Source: Caballeronia sp. SBC1 | GTDB lineage: Bacteria > Pseudomonadota > Gammaproteobacteria > Burkholderiales > Burkholderiaceae | Assembly (NCBI RefSeq): GCF_011493005.1 | Contig: NZ_CP049156.1 | Location: 3,720,001 to 3,784,000, forward strand | Direction of reading: 5' to 3' | Length of the DNA stretch: 64,000 nt | Position numbers and translations under genes: made by a program | In this document: one piece after another, positions 43,652-52,506 of the stretch | Position numbering within the stretch: position 1 is the first letter of the stretch | How the letters are laid out: each line of letters opens with the position of its first letter | Notes under the pieces: model-generated | Database searches by the model: none | Seen by the model: only the letters and a program-made list of their open reading frames with translations | Told to the model about the DNA's origin: nothing

Positions 43652-44770
43652 CTACTTCGTACCGCGCTCGCGCAAATAGTTCTCAAATATTTTCAGGACT
43701 TCGGGCATATTTCGGCGGCCAAAACCAATCCGGACATGTTCGTTGCCGTGATCAACCAGCGTGCTGGGCAGCAGAAGCACGCCGGTACGCTCGAGGAGTT
43801 CGGCACAGAAACGCTCTGCTCCTCCGCCCTTCAGGCGCGGGAAGGCAACCGTCCCCGCTGACGGCCGGCGCCACTCCAGAATCTCGTGATGACGGGCGAA
43901 GAAGGTATCGAGGATGGCGAGGTTATTTCTGACAATCGACGCATTGCGTTCAACCAACTCGCTGGTGTGACGCACGGCAATGGCCGCGAGATACTCGCTG
44001 GGCGCGCTATTGCAGATGGTCAGGTAGTCCTTGAACGTGCTCATGGCCGCGAGCACATCGCGGTCCCGGGTGGCGACCCAGCCAACGCGCAGTCCCGCCA
44101 AGCCATGCGACTTCGATAAAGCCCCAAGCGATATCGCTTTCTCATAGAGATCGCAGGCTGCAGGCAAACGCGCGGCGGGATCATGCTCCAGCCCGCGATA
44201 GACCTCATCGCTGAATAGCCAAAGACCGCGTTGCCGGCAGAAATCGACGATCGCTTCAAACCGCTTGCGCTCAGGCAGATAACCGGTCGGATTGTGCGGG
44301 GCGCAGATCAGCAACGCTTTCGTTTCCGGCCTGACGAGCTTCTCCAATTCGTCGGGGTCCAGAGCCCAATTCTCCGATTCGCGTGCAAGCCACGGCGACA
44401 CCGAAACACCCGCCGCTTCAGCGATCGAGTAATGCGATTGATAACCGGGCATGTGGACGATCATATGATCGCCTGCCTTGAGCATTGAATGGACGAACGA
44501 GAAAATGGCTTCCTGCGCGCCCGTATGCACGATCAGGTTGTCCATATCGATTGATTCGTACAACGTCGCAAGTTCTCGCCGAAGTTCAGGAGCACCGGGA
44601 TATTCGGTGTATCCCAGACGCAAGCTGCCAAGACCTTCTACAGCGCCGGGTTCGAATGCAAGCAGGTCCGCGATCGACATGGATTCCGGGTCCGAACTGC
44701 ACAGCAGGTAGTGCGCGGTGAATTCGTGAACAGCGAAATAACGCTCGAGTTGAAACGGCGATGGAGCCAT
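43652..44770 (-). CDS. PLP-dependent aminotransferase, class I/II fold
   Basis: 372 residues. Fold-type I motifs: YTEYPGAPELRRELA, HTGAQEAIFSFVHSML, CAPHNPTGYLP, FSDEVYRGLE and the Schiff-base lysine in SLGALSKSHGLAGLRVGW. Cytoplasmic. It transfers an amino group, or performs a related PLP reaction such as in capreomycidine-synthase-like members; the substrate is not deducible. It is divergent from the ArgP-like gene with 176 bases between, where that regulator may bind. GGAAAAACTC precedes the ATG. Confidence 0.85.
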   Translation of the reverse strand: MAPSPFQLERYFAVHEFTAHYLLCSSDPESMSIADLLAFEPGAVEGLGSLRLGYTEYPGAPELRRELATLYESIDMDNLIVHTGAQEAIFSFVHSMLKAGDHMIVHMPGYQSHYSIAEAAGVSVSPWLARESENWALDPDELEKLVRPETKALLICAPHNPTGYLPERKRFEAIVDFCRQRGLWLFSDEVYRGLEHDPAARLPAACDLYEKAISLGALSKSHGLAGLRVGWVATRDRDVLAAMSTFKDYLTICNSAPSEYLAAIAVRHTSELVERNASIVRNNLAILDTFFARHHEILEWRRPSAGTVAFPRLKGGGAERFCAELLERTGVLLLPSTLVDHGNEHVRIGFGRRNMPEVLKIFENYLRERGTK

Positions 44771-44920
44771 GAGTTTTTCCGGGAAAAGTAGCTGTCTTTG
44801 CAGCGGATAGCGAGACGCGCACGGGCGGCAACCGCAGCCCTGGTCCGCTAAAAAGGCCGGTGGACGGGCACGATCAACAGGCGTAGTCTGCCCTTCGTCA
44901 ATGCTTAAAAGAAGCTAACT

Positions 44921-44950
44921 TTCCTAATGTGAGTTAAATTTTCCTAATGT
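44921..44950 (+). promoter_or_regulatory. TTCCTAATGT direct repeats over the argP start
   Basis: TTCCTAATGT occurs at 44921-44930 and again at 44941-44950, exactly 20 bases apart. The second copy contains the ATG of the LysR-type gene, so a protein bound here would block its translation start region and perhaps control the divergent aminotransferase. Confidence 0.5.
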
Positions 44951-45840
44951 TAGATTACGCCTTGCTCGATGCACTCGGAGCCGTGGTGCGCCTCGGCTCG
45001 TTCGATCGTGCCGCGCGGGAACTGAATGTGACGCCATCAGCCGTTTCACAGCGGGTGAAACTGCTGGAAGAAAGAGTCGGGAGCGTATTGGTGAAGCGTG
45101 GGCAGCCGTGTATTGCCACGCCTCCGGGCGCGCTCCTTTGCCGTCATATAGAACGCGTGCAGCGTCTCGAAACAGAACTGGGCGGGCAAATGCCGACCTT
45201 GCCGGGCATGCGCGCCGGAAAGTGGCCGACGTTTCGCATGGCGGTCAACGACGACAGCGTCGGCGCCTGGTTCATCGACGCCATCTCCGGCTTCTGCGCC
45301 GAGCGGGAAATGCTGCTCGACCTGGTTATCGAAGATCAGGAATACACGGCGCAACAACTCCGCGACGGCAGCGTTCAAGGTGCAGTCACCACGCAGGCCG
45401 AACCGGTGCAAGGATGCCGCTCGACCAAGCTGGGGCGCATGCGCTACCTGCCCGTTTGCTCACCCGCGTACTTTGACCGGCACTTCAGCGCGGGGGTCAC
45501 GCGCGATGCGCTGCGTCACGCGCCGCGCGTCGACTTCAATCCAAAAGATCAGATGCAAAAACGCTTCATGCGACGGATCACGCGTGCCGATCTCGATCCG
45601 CCAAGGCACCTGATTCCGCACGTAGCAGGTTATCTGCGTGCATGCCTGTCCGGGATGGCGTGGGGCATGTGCCCCACGCAGATGATCGGGCCGGCGCTCG
45701 CATCGGGCGAGCTGATTGAAATGGTGCCGGGCGCGCATATCGACGTCGATCTGTATTGGCAGAGCTGGCGGCTGTCCATTGGTTGGCTCGATGACTTCAG
45801 GGCCATGCTCCAGCAACGCGCGACCGGATTTCTCGACTGA
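44947..45840 (+). CDS. argP: LysR-family regulator, ArgP/LysG type
   Basis: 297 residues. N-terminal winged HTH (LLDALGAVVRLGSFDRAARELNVTPSAVSQRVKLLEERVGSVLVKRG), then a ligand-binding domain with MAVNDDSVGAWFIDAI and QGCRSTKLGRMRYLPVCSPAYF as in ArgP/IciA. ArgP regulators sense lysine/arginine and usually control the exporter LysE/ArgO. Here the divergent neighbour is an aminotransferase instead, and no LysE gene is present. The start codon lies inside a direct repeat; the ribosome-binding site is weak. Confidence 0.87.
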   Translation: MLDYALLDALGAVVRLGSFDRAARELNVTPSAVSQRVKLLEERVGSVLVKRGQPCIATPPGALLCRHIERVQRLETELGGQMPTLPGMRAGKWPTFRMAVNDDSVGAWFIDAISGFCAEREMLLDLVIEDQEYTAQQLRDGSVQGAVTTQAEPVQGCRSTKLGRMRYLPVCSPAYFDRHFSAGVTRDALRHAPRVDFNPKDQMQKRFMRRITRADLDPPRHLIPHVAGYLRACLSGMAWGMCPTQMIGPALASGELIEMVPGAHIDVDLYWQSWRLSIGWLDDFRAMLQQRATGFLD

Positions 45841-45972
45841 CTTCTCGACCGACATGCGCGATTGAAGAACGCAAAAGCGCGATGCAGTCAGGCCATCTAT
45901 CATGTCTCCCAACCGCGAAGGGCTCGCACCGAAGAGCCGGCGATTTCCAGGTTTCCAAGGAGGATGGCTGAC

Positions 45973-47685
45973 ATGAAAAAGCTCATCAACGACGTCTCCG
46001 CGGTCGTGCCCGACATGCTCGACGGACTCGCCGCGCTCAACCCCGGCTTGTCGTTGCTGCAGGGCAGCACGATCATCGTGCGCGCAGACGCCGAGGCCGC
46101 AGCAGCACGCGGCGAAGTGGCCCTGATCTCGGGCGGCGGCTCGGGGCACGAACCCGCTCACGGCGGTTACGTGGGTCCGGGCATGCTCAGCGCGGCGGTC
46201 GCTGGCGAGGTCTTCACGTCGCCCTCGACCGATGCCGTCCTCGATGCCATCCGCGCAGTCGCTGGTCCCGAAGGCGTGCTTCTCATCGTCAAGAACTACA
46301 CGGGCGACCGCTTCAATTTCGGCCTTGCCGCGGAGATCGCGCGGGCCGAGGGCATTGCGGTCGAAATGGTGATCGTTGCCGACGATGTTGCTCTGTCAGC
46401 GCACGGCGAGCACGCCGGCCGGCGCGGTCTTGCCGGAACCGTGTTCGTGCACAAGATCGCGGGCGCCGCTGCCGCCGAGGGCCGACCGCTCAGCGAAGTA
46501 GCGCGGATTGCGCGCGACACGGCCGCAGCACTTGGCACCATGGGCGTAGCCCTTACGCCGTGCACGGTGCCGGCAGCGGGCAAGCCGGGTTTCGAACTTG
46601 CCGATGATGAAATCGAATGGGGTCTCGGCATTCATGGCGAGCCCGGCGTGCAGCGCGGCGCGCTCGAACCGGCAGAGCAGATTGTCGGGCGCCTCCTAGA
46701 GAAGATCATCGACGATCTTGCATTGAAGCCCGATGACCGCGTCGCGTTGCTCGTGAACAATCTGGGCGGCACGCCGTCGAGCGAACTGAGCATTGTTGCG
46801 GGATCGGCGCTGCGCTACCTTCGCGAACATAAGGTTCACGTCGAGCGTGCCTGGTCGGGCACGTTCCTGAGCGCGCTCGATATGGCCGGCATTTCCCTCA
46901 CGTTATTGCGCGTGGACAATCAACGGCTCGCATGGCTAGACGCCACCGCGCAGACCACAGCATGGCCCGCGTTGAGCGGCCGCGTCGCGCAGGCATCGGT
47001 TAAGCCTGCACCTGTCGCGCCGGTCACAACTAGCGGCGCACGGCTCTCGCATGACTCCTCGTTGCGACGGGTTATCGAAGCGGTATGCGCGTGCCTTCTC
47101 GAAGCCGAACCGGTCCTGACCGAGATGGATCAGCGCGTGGGCGACGGCGATCTCGGCATCAGCCTGTCACGCGCAGCCCGGAGCATCCTCCACGAGATCG
47201 ATACCTACCCCTCGGAGACCGCACCGGGGGCCGTGCTGCGGACCATGTCCGCCACCATCCGGCGCGTGGTGGGCGGCACATCGGGGCCGCTCTACGCGGT
47301 TATGTTGTTACGCGCGGCAGCGGTCATCGAACAGTCCGGTGAGTCCGGCGTCAAGGATTGGTCGGCGGCGTTCACTGCGGCTGTCGATGGCGTGACGGCG
47401 CTGGGTGGCGCGCATCCCGGCGATCGAACGATGGTCGATGCGTTGCATCCGGCAGCCGTTGCTCTTCAAAACGCGCTTGCGAAAGGCGGTATCGATACGG
47501 ACGAAGCACTAAAAGCAGCCGTCGATGCAGCGACGTCAGGCGCGGCGCAAACGGCGTCGATGACACCACGGCTCGGACGTTCCAGTTACGTGGGCGATCG
47601 TGCGCTAGGTTTCCCCGATCCCGGTGCGCACGCGGTTGGCCTCTGGCTTGCCGCAATTCGAAGCTCGCTGAAGAAGACAGCTTGA
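45973..47685 (+). CDS. Dihydroxyacetone kinase, DhaK-DhaL single chain (ATP-dependent)
   Basis: 570 residues from ATG 45973, nine bases after AAGGAGG; the ATG at 45964 overlaps that site. DhaK domain 1-340: SGGGSGHEPAHGGYVG, NYTGDRFNFGLA and GIHGEPG, whose His binds the substrate carbonyl. DhaL domain about 360-565: MDQRVGDGDLGISL (metal and ATP binding Asp) and GGTSGPLYAVMLL. The one-chain form uses ATP and not the PTS. It phosphorylates dihydroxyacetone (or a related sugar) in the cytoplasm. An SDR remnant and a beta-hydroxyacid dehydrogenase follow, hinting at a former polyol or triose pathway. Confidence 0.93.
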   Translation: MKKLINDVSAVVPDMLDGLAALNPGLSLLQGSTIIVRADAEAAAARGEVALISGGGSGHEPAHGGYVGPGMLSAAVAGEVFTSPSTDAVLDAIRAVAGPEGVLLIVKNYTGDRFNFGLAAEIARAEGIAVEMVIVADDVALSAHGEHAGRRGLAGTVFVHKIAGAAAAEGRPLSEVARIARDTAAALGTMGVALTPCTVPAAGKPGFELADDEIEWGLGIHGEPGVQRGALEPAEQIVGRLLEKIIDDLALKPDDRVALLVNNLGGTPSSELSIVAGSALRYLREHKVHVERAWSGTFLSALDMAGISLTLLRVDNQRLAWLDATAQTTAWPALSGRVAQASVKPAPVAPVTTSGARLSHDSSLRRVIEAVCACLLEAEPVLTEMDQRVGDGDLGISLSRAARSILHEIDTYPSETAPGAVLRTMSATIRRVVGGTSGPLYAVMLLRAAAVIEQSGESGVKDWSAAFTAAVDGVTALGGAHPGDRTMVDALHPAAVALQNALAKGGIDTDEALKAAVDAATSGAAQTASMTPRLGRSSYVGDRALGFPDPGAHAVGLWLAAIRSSLKKTA

Positions 47686-47698
47686 GCACCTAAACGAC

Positions 47699-47833
47699 GA
47701 GCACCCGCCTATCCGCCGCTTCGCTACGGCCGCCGAGCTGGCGAGCTTTATCGTCTTCCTGCGCTCGGAGCGTGTGAGCCATAGCGTGGGATCGACTTAT
47801 TTCGTCGATGGCGGGATGCTGAAAACAGTCTGG
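47699..47833 (+). pseudogene. C-terminal remnant of an SDR oxidoreductase
   Basis: Between the kinase and the convergent dehydrogenase, a plus frame without a start reads EHPPIRRFATAAELASFIVF, then SHSVGSTYFVDGGMLKTV. That is the characteristic C-terminus of short-chain dehydrogenases (P-x-x-R-x-x-x-x-E-L-A … G-S-x-x-x-V-D-G-G). The upstream catalytic part is missing, so it is a deletion remnant. Confidence 0.7.
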
Positions 47834-47848
47834 CGCGTGCCCATGCGC

Positions 47849-48748
47849 TCAACTGTCTTTACGGCTCACCGACAAGTTGTTCTCCCGCCGGATCTCGCGG
47901 ATGAGCGCGCTATGGTCGAGATCGCCGTCGCCGTGCTCGACCATTGAAGCGAACAGTGCGTCCACAATGTGCGCCACCGGCAACTCCAGCCCGAGCGACC
48001 GCGCCCGCGCCAATGCGGTCCGCGTGTCCTTCAACTGATATTTCACGGCACCGCCGGGAGCGAACGATTCGTCAATCATGCGTTGTCCGTGCATGCGCAA
48101 AATCGGCGAATCGGCAAATCCGCCAGCGAGTGCTTCGATGACCTTCGCCGGGTCCGCGCCGCCACGCTCCGCAAACAGCAACGCCTCAGCAACGGCTGCA
48201 ATCGTGTTTGCGACGATCAACTGATTCGCGAGCTTGGTCTGCTGCCCGGTTCCGGCGGGGCCCACGCGCACCGGCCGCCCCATCGCAGCAAGCAGTTCGC
48301 GAGCGGCCTCGAAGGTGTCCAGTTCGCCGCCGGCCATGATCGCGAGCGTTGCATCAATCGCGCCTTGCTGGCCGCCTGACACCGGCGCGTCGAGATAGCG
48401 GAAACCACGCTCGGCGCTCATTCGCGACTGTTCAACGGCGGTCTCCACGGGGATCGAACTCATCACGATCACCGTTGCGCCGGCGCTGAGCGCAGCGAGG
48501 ACGGTCTTGTCGTGGAATACGACAGCGTCGCAGGTCGGACCATCGCTCAGCATGCAGATCAGCACGTTCGCGCCTTGAGCGGCGTCTGCCGGCGTGTCGC
48601 AGACTACGGCCCCTTTTTCTGCGAGCGCGGAAGCTTTCTCTTTCGAGCGATTCCAGGCTCGCACGCCATATCCGGCCGCCAGCAGATTACGCGCCATCGG
48701 CTCGCCCATCAGGCCGGTCCCTAGAAATGCAATCACCTCGTCCTTCAT
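47849..48748 (-). CDS. 3-hydroxyisobutyrate dehydrogenase-family NAD(P) oxidoreductase
   Basis: 299 residues. Rossmann motif AFLGTGLMGEPMARNLLAAG at the N-terminus, substrate motif DAPVSGGQQGAIDATLAIM and catalytic lysine region KLANQLIVAN (about 171-180), then the helical C-terminal domain. Members oxidise beta-hydroxyacids such as hydroxyisobutyrate, tartronate semialdehyde or L-threonate. With a neighbouring dihydroxyacetone kinase, a sugar-acid route is plausible. It is convergent to the kinase, not co-transcribed. GAGGTGACGC precedes the ATG. Confidence 0.88.
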   Translation of the reverse strand: MKDEVIAFLGTGLMGEPMARNLLAAGYGVRAWNRSKEKASALAEKGAVVCDTPADAAQGANVLICMLSDGPTCDAVVFHDKTVLAALSAGATVIVMSSIPVETAVEQSRMSAERGFRYLDAPVSGGQQGAIDATLAIMAGGELDTFEAARELLAAMGRPVRVGPAGTGQQTKLANQLIVANTIAAVAEALLFAERGGADPAKVIEALAGGFADSPILRMHGQRMIDESFAPGGAVKYQLKDTRTALARARSLGLELPVAHIVDALFASMVEHGDGDLDHSALIREIRRENNLSVSRKDS

Positions 48749-48913
48749 GCGTCACCTCGTTGTTCGATAGTCACTATCGGCATGGTCGCCGATCCGGGAC
48801 GGCGCGGCAACAGCAGCGCGCCCACCCCGCCCGCACCGACCAGCCAGATTGTGGTGGTGAACCGGGAAGCGCTCGTGCAGCTTCATGCCTGAGGCGATGT
48901 TTGCACGCAAAGC

Positions 48914-49089
48914 TCTGGATAACTCCTGCATAACTCAGTGAAGACCTGTGGGCGAAACCTTGATAACTCGGGTGCTGTGCATAACACGCCAGAAGTTATC
49001 CTTCGCCCACCGACGCACTCCCCACTTCGTACGCGAGTTACCTGTTCGCTAGAGCGTTGATCGGAAGGAAGATTGATCGCTTATCCACA
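48914..49089. other. Cluster of DnaA-box-like sequences
   Basis: Exact TTATNCACA boxes at 48976-48984 (minus, TTATGCACA) and 49081-49089 (plus, TTATCCACA). Near matches: 48914-48922 (TTATCCAGA, minus), 48925-48933 (TTATGCAGG, minus), 48958-48966 (TTATCAAGG, minus) and 48996-49004 (TTATCCTTC, plus). An AT-rich stretch follows at once. No replication gene is adjacent. Confidence 0.5.
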
Positions 49090-49353
49090 GAAACGATCGA
49101 TGCTTGTTAACTATTACTATGTATACATATCAATCCATTGAAAACCATAAGACATGGATGCGCATGGTGACTTGAAGCTGCCTTTTTTATGAGCGCGCCG
49201 TCTGAATGCGATGACCCACGGCGTCGACTTCCCCGCGACGCGATGCGACGCAAACCCAACCGCGGTCGCAAAACGCTCCCAATCAAATTTTCGTTCGCCT
49301 CAACCACAAACCGGCTGGCCTCATCTCCTGACAACACCTCAACCCTCAGTAGT

Positions 49354-49395
49354 TAACATATGTTGTAATTTATTTTGATATGGCAACATATGGTT
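49354..49395. promoter_or_regulatory. Tandem CAACATATG-type operators before the binding-protein gene
   Basis: Site 1 is TAACATATGTTGT (49354-49366) with perfect palindromic core AACATATGTT. Site 2 is CAACATATGGTT (49384-49395). The centres are 30 bases apart, about three helical turns. They match the palindrome at 52493-52506 and the site before the RpiR-type gene. Confidence 0.7.
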
Positions 49396-49446
49396 ATCGG
49401 TGCTGCGAAGCGCTATCGATAATCAACGGAAACACTGAGGAATGTC

Positions 49447-50340
49447 ATGAACCGGTACGCATTGCTCTCAGCCGCCGTGATGGCCGCTGTATCCACGGGC
49501 GTCTTCGCGCAGGATGCTCAAACCACCCTGGGCAAGATCCAGGCTGCCAATACGATTGCAATCGGGCATCGGGAAACTTCAGTCCCTTTCTCCTATATCG
49601 ATGCCAACAATGAGGTCATCGGCTTCTCGCAAGATATCTGCAACAAGGTAATTGACGCGGTGAAGGCGAAGATCAAGAAGCCTGACCTCAAGGTACGGTT
49701 CATCCCGGTCACGTCGCAGAATCGGATTGCGTTGGTGCAGAACGGCACGATCGATCTCGAATGCGGCGTCACCACGAACCTGAAGGCGCGGCAGGCTCAG
49801 GTCACGTTTTCTGACACGTTCTTTGTTGCGACAACTCGCCTGCTGACGCGCAAGGATTCAGGCATCAAGGACTTCCCGGACCTCGCGGGAAAGACCGTCG
49901 TCACGAATCAGGGAACCACGTCTGAGCGAATTCTCCGCAAGATGAATGAGGAGAAAAAGATGAACATGCAGATCATCAGCGCGAAGGATTATGGCGAGGG
50001 CCGCCTGACGCTGGAAACCGGCCGGGCGGTGGCATACATGATGGACGACGTGCTTCTGGCAGGTACGCGCTCGCTGACGAGCAATCCCTCGGACTATGTG
50101 CTGGTCGGCACGCCGCAGTCTTCCGAAGCCTATGGCTTCATGTTGAGAAAGGATGACCCCGAGTTCAAGAAGCTGGTGGACGACACCATGAGCGAAGTCA
50201 TGAAGGGACCGGAAATCAAAACCATGTACGGCAAATGGTTCATGAAGCCGGTGCCGCCGAAGAACATCAGCTTTGATTTCCCGATGAGCGACAGCCTTCA
50301 AAAGCTGTACGCCAATCCGAACGACACCGCTTTAGAGTGA
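49447..50340 (+). CDS. Amino-acid ABC transporter substrate-binding protein (GltI type)
   Basis: 297 residues. Signal peptide cleaved near GVFAQD, then a family-3 solute-binding fold: IAIGHRETSVPFSYIDANNEVIGFSQDICNKV, VRFIPVTSQNRIALVQNGTIDLECG, and MYGKWFMKPVPPKNISF at the end, as in glutamate/aspartate-binding proteins. Periplasmic. No permease or ATPase gene lies nearby, so it must use a transporter encoded elsewhere or act as a sensor. GAGGAATGTC precedes the ATG. Tandem palindromic sites upstream link it to the RpiR-type regulator. Confidence 0.9.
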   Translation: MNRYALLSAAVMAAVSTGVFAQDAQTTLGKIQAANTIAIGHRETSVPFSYIDANNEVIGFSQDICNKVIDAVKAKIKKPDLKVRFIPVTSQNRIALVQNGTIDLECGVTTNLKARQAQVTFSDTFFVATTRLLTRKDSGIKDFPDLAGKTVVTNQGTTSERILRKMNEEKKMNMQIISAKDYGEGRLTLETGRAVAYMMDDVLLAGTRSLTSNPSDYVLVGTPQSSEAYGFMLRKDDPEFKKLVDDTMSEVMKGPEIKTMYGKWFMKPVPPKNISFDFPMSDSLQKLYANPNDTALE

Positions 50341-50360
50341 ATATTTGTAGGGCGTGAAAA

Positions 50361-50395
50361 AGCCACCTTCTTTTACGAAGGTGGCTCTTTTATTT
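50361..50395. terminator. Bidirectional Rho-independent terminator
   Basis: Perfect 10-base stem AGCCACCTTC/GAAGGTGGCT (50361-50370, 50377-50386), loop TTTTAC, followed by CTTTTATTT; AAAA precedes it, so it also serves the minus strand. It separates the binding-protein gene from the convergent AhpD-like gene. Confidence 0.93.
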
Positions 50396-50403
50396 GGACC
50401 GCG

Positions 50404-50958
50404 TTATTCCGGGAACGGCAGTGTGGTCTGCCCTTCGGCGCGCATGCCGAACGTGTTCAGGGTCATGGCGACCAACGCGTAGTAGCCGAGTAATCCGACG
50501 AGATTGATGACGACCACATGCTCGAAACGTGCGACGGCTGCTGCGAACGTCTTGTCCGATACTCGCCTGGTTTCGTATAGCTCGGTGGCGAATTCATAGA
50601 TGAGCGCGTCGTCGGCGTCGTCGAAGGTGGGACGCTCGCCTTGCTGGATGGCATCGGCGACCGCCTTTGGAACGCCCGCATCCAACGCGATGGGATAGTG
50701 GATGAACCACTCCCCTTGCGATTGCCATCGCGCGGCGGTGACGAGAATCGCCAGCTCCGACAAGCGCAGTGACAAGCCCGTCTTGTATCGACAAAACGCG
50801 CCAAGCCGTTGCGCGTGATCAGCCAATTCCGGGCTATGAATCCATCCCAGGAACGGGCCGTTCAAGTTGCCGCGCGGACCGGTCAGGATGCTTTGAAGAA
50901 CGGTCTTTTGCTCGTCTGTGGCGTTAGCGATATCGAAATTCGGAAGGCGATGGGTCAT
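50404..50958 (-). CDS. Carboxymuconolactone-decarboxylase / AhpD-like protein
   Basis: 184 residues, all-helical CMD fold: LSLRLSELAILVTAARWQSQGEWFIHYPIALDAGV and FEHVVVINLVGLLGYYALVAMTLN. The CxxC pair of AhpD peroxidases is absent, so it is not a disulfide reductase; it fits the carboxymuconolactone-decarboxylase-like subgroup, whose reactions vary. It follows the class-III aminotransferase by 25 bases and is likely co-transcribed, so it may act on a keto acid or semialdehyde made there. Ribosome-binding site weak. Confidence 0.83.
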   Translation of the reverse strand: MTHRLPNFDIANATDEQKTVLQSILTGPRGNLNGPFLGWIHSPELADHAQRLGAFCRYKTGLSLRLSELAILVTAARWQSQGEWFIHYPIALDAGVPKAVADAIQQGERPTFDDADDALIYEFATELYETRRVSDKTFAAAVARFEHVVVINLVGLLGYYALVAMTLNTFGMRAEGQTTLPFPE

Positions 50959-50983
50959 GGGTTGTCCAGGGTTTGATTGTCGC

Positions 50984-52330
50984 TTAGCGAGCGCTCATTG
51001 CACCGATTGCCGTCAATGCCCCGTCTATGGCATCAGTCAAGCGAGCGCCGATTGCATCGATTTGCCCCGCCGTCGCGATGAACGGCGGCGCCAAAAGCAC
51101 GTGGTCGCCAATCATGCCATCAACCGTACCGCCCATCGGATAGACCATCAGGCCGCGCTTCATTGCTTCGCTCTTGATCACGGCGTGTAATTTCTTGCTT
51201 GCATCGAATGGAGTCTTCGATGCCCGGTCCCGCACCAGCTCCACGCCGATAAACAAGCCCCGGCCACGAATATCGCCGATGAACGGATGATCTGCATAGT
51301 GAGCGCGGAGCAAGCCACGAAGCTGCTCGCCTCTTGCCTGCACGTTGTCCAGCAACTTCTCGTCCGCGATGACCCGCTGGACCTCCAGTGCTGCCGCACA
51401 AGCCGTCGCGTGGCCGATGTACGTGTGCCCATGCTGGAAGAAACCGGAGCCGTTGACAATGGTGTTGTAGATCTCGTCGCTGACCAGCGTCGCTCCAATC
51501 GCCTGGTAACCGGCCCCCAGGCCCTTCGCGATCGTCAGAAGGTCCGGTGTGACTCCGTCCTCTGCGCAGGCGTACAGGTGGCCGGTACGCCCCATCCCGG
51601 ACATGATTTCGTCCAGGATCAGCAATACGCCGTACTTGTTGCACACGGCGCGGATTTTCTTGAAGTATTCGCGCACCGGCGGCACCGCGCCCGCGGTCGC
51701 GCCCACAACCGTTTCGGCGACGAAAGCTGCGACCGTATCGCCGCCGAGTTCCAGGATTTTTGACTCGAGTTCGTCGGCCAGGCGTTGTGCGAACGCTTCC
51801 TCGGTTTCATCGGCGCGCTGCTCGCGATACGCGTAGCAGGGACTCACATGGTGGGCTTCAATGAGGATCGGAAGAAATGGCTCACGACGCCAGGCGTTTC
51901 CGCCGATAGCGAGCGCACCGAGCGTATTGCCGTGATAACTCTGGCGACGCGCGATGAAATGACGCCGCTGGCCCTGACCCTTTTCGACGAAGTATTGCCG
52001 CGCGAGCTTGAGGGCGGCTTCTATCGCTTCAGAGCCGCCGGATGTGAAGTACACGTGGCCCAAGCCCGCGGGCGCGTCCGCGATCAAGCGATCCGATAGC
52101 TCTTCGGCAACTGCCGTCGTGAAGAAAGAAGTGTGAGCGTAGGGAAGCTGCTGCGCCTGCCGCTTGATGGCGTCGATGACACGTTGATTGCTGTGGCCGA
52201 GACACGATACAGCGGCACCGCCGGATGCGTCGATGTAGCGCTTACCCTCCGAGTCGATGATTTCGATTCCATCGCCGGCAACTGCAATAGGGAGTTTTGC
52301 TCGCGGGGCGCGATGAAAAACGGTTGTCAT
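50984..52330 (-). CDS. Class-III aminotransferase (aspartate-aminotransferase superfamily)
   Basis: 448 residues. Motifs: YIDASGGAAVSCLGHSN, VYFTSGGSEAIEAALKLARQYF, YHGNTLGALAIGG, LILDEIMSGMGRTG and the PLP lysine in LLTIAKGLGAGYQAIGA. Family members move the amino group from omega-amino acids or diamines to pyruvate or 2-oxoglutarate. CGAGGTCAGA precedes the ATG. A perfect 14-base palindrome 163 bases upstream suggests control by the RpiR-type protein next door. With the amino-acid binding protein it may form an uptake and catabolism unit. Confidence 0.9.
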   Translation of the reverse strand: MTTVFHRAPRAKLPIAVAGDGIEIIDSEGKRYIDASGGAAVSCLGHSNQRVIDAIKRQAQQLPYAHTSFFTTAVAEELSDRLIADAPAGLGHVYFTSGGSEAIEAALKLARQYFVEKGQGQRRHFIARRQSYHGNTLGALAIGGNAWRREPFLPILIEAHHVSPCYAYREQRADETEEAFAQRLADELESKILELGGDTVAAFVAETVVGATAGAVPPVREYFKKIRAVCNKYGVLLILDEIMSGMGRTGHLYACAEDGVTPDLLTIAKGLGAGYQAIGATLVSDEIYNTIVNGSGFFQHGHTYIGHATACAAALEVQRVIADEKLLDNVQARGEQLRGLLRAHYADHPFIGDIRGRGLFIGVELVRDRASKTPFDASKKLHAVIKSEAMKRGLMVYPMGGTVDGMIGDHVLLAPPFIATAGQIDAIGARLTDAIDGALTAIGAMSAR

Positions 52331-52492
52331 TCTGACCTCGACGTTTGCGACGATGACGGGTGATCGTCACTTGGAGAATAAAGGTTCTGAGCGGACGTTC
52401 GCCTTGCTTGCCAACACCCTCCTCCTGCATGAAGGTCAGGTGACGACAACATCAAACGCTCAGTAACATGCGATGCTTCATTCTCCATCGTT

Positions 52493-52506
52493 ACAACATA
52501 TGTTGT
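52493..52506. promoter_or_regulatory. ACAACATATGTTGT palindrome before the aminotransferase gene
   Basis: A perfect 14-base palindrome between the class-III aminotransferase and the RpiR-type gene. A further half-site GACAACATC lies at 52445-52453. It matches the sites at 49354-49395 and 53507-53520. Confidence 0.75.

Larger units (their letters stand above)
48749..49446. other. Intergenic region with DnaA-box-like cluster and tandem operators
   Basis: About 700 bases without a gene between divergent units. It contains the DnaA-box-like cluster (48914-49089), an AT-rich tract (about 49104-49150) and the tandem CAACATATG sites (49354-49395). Frames at 49107-49337 are unsupported. Confidence 0.6.
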
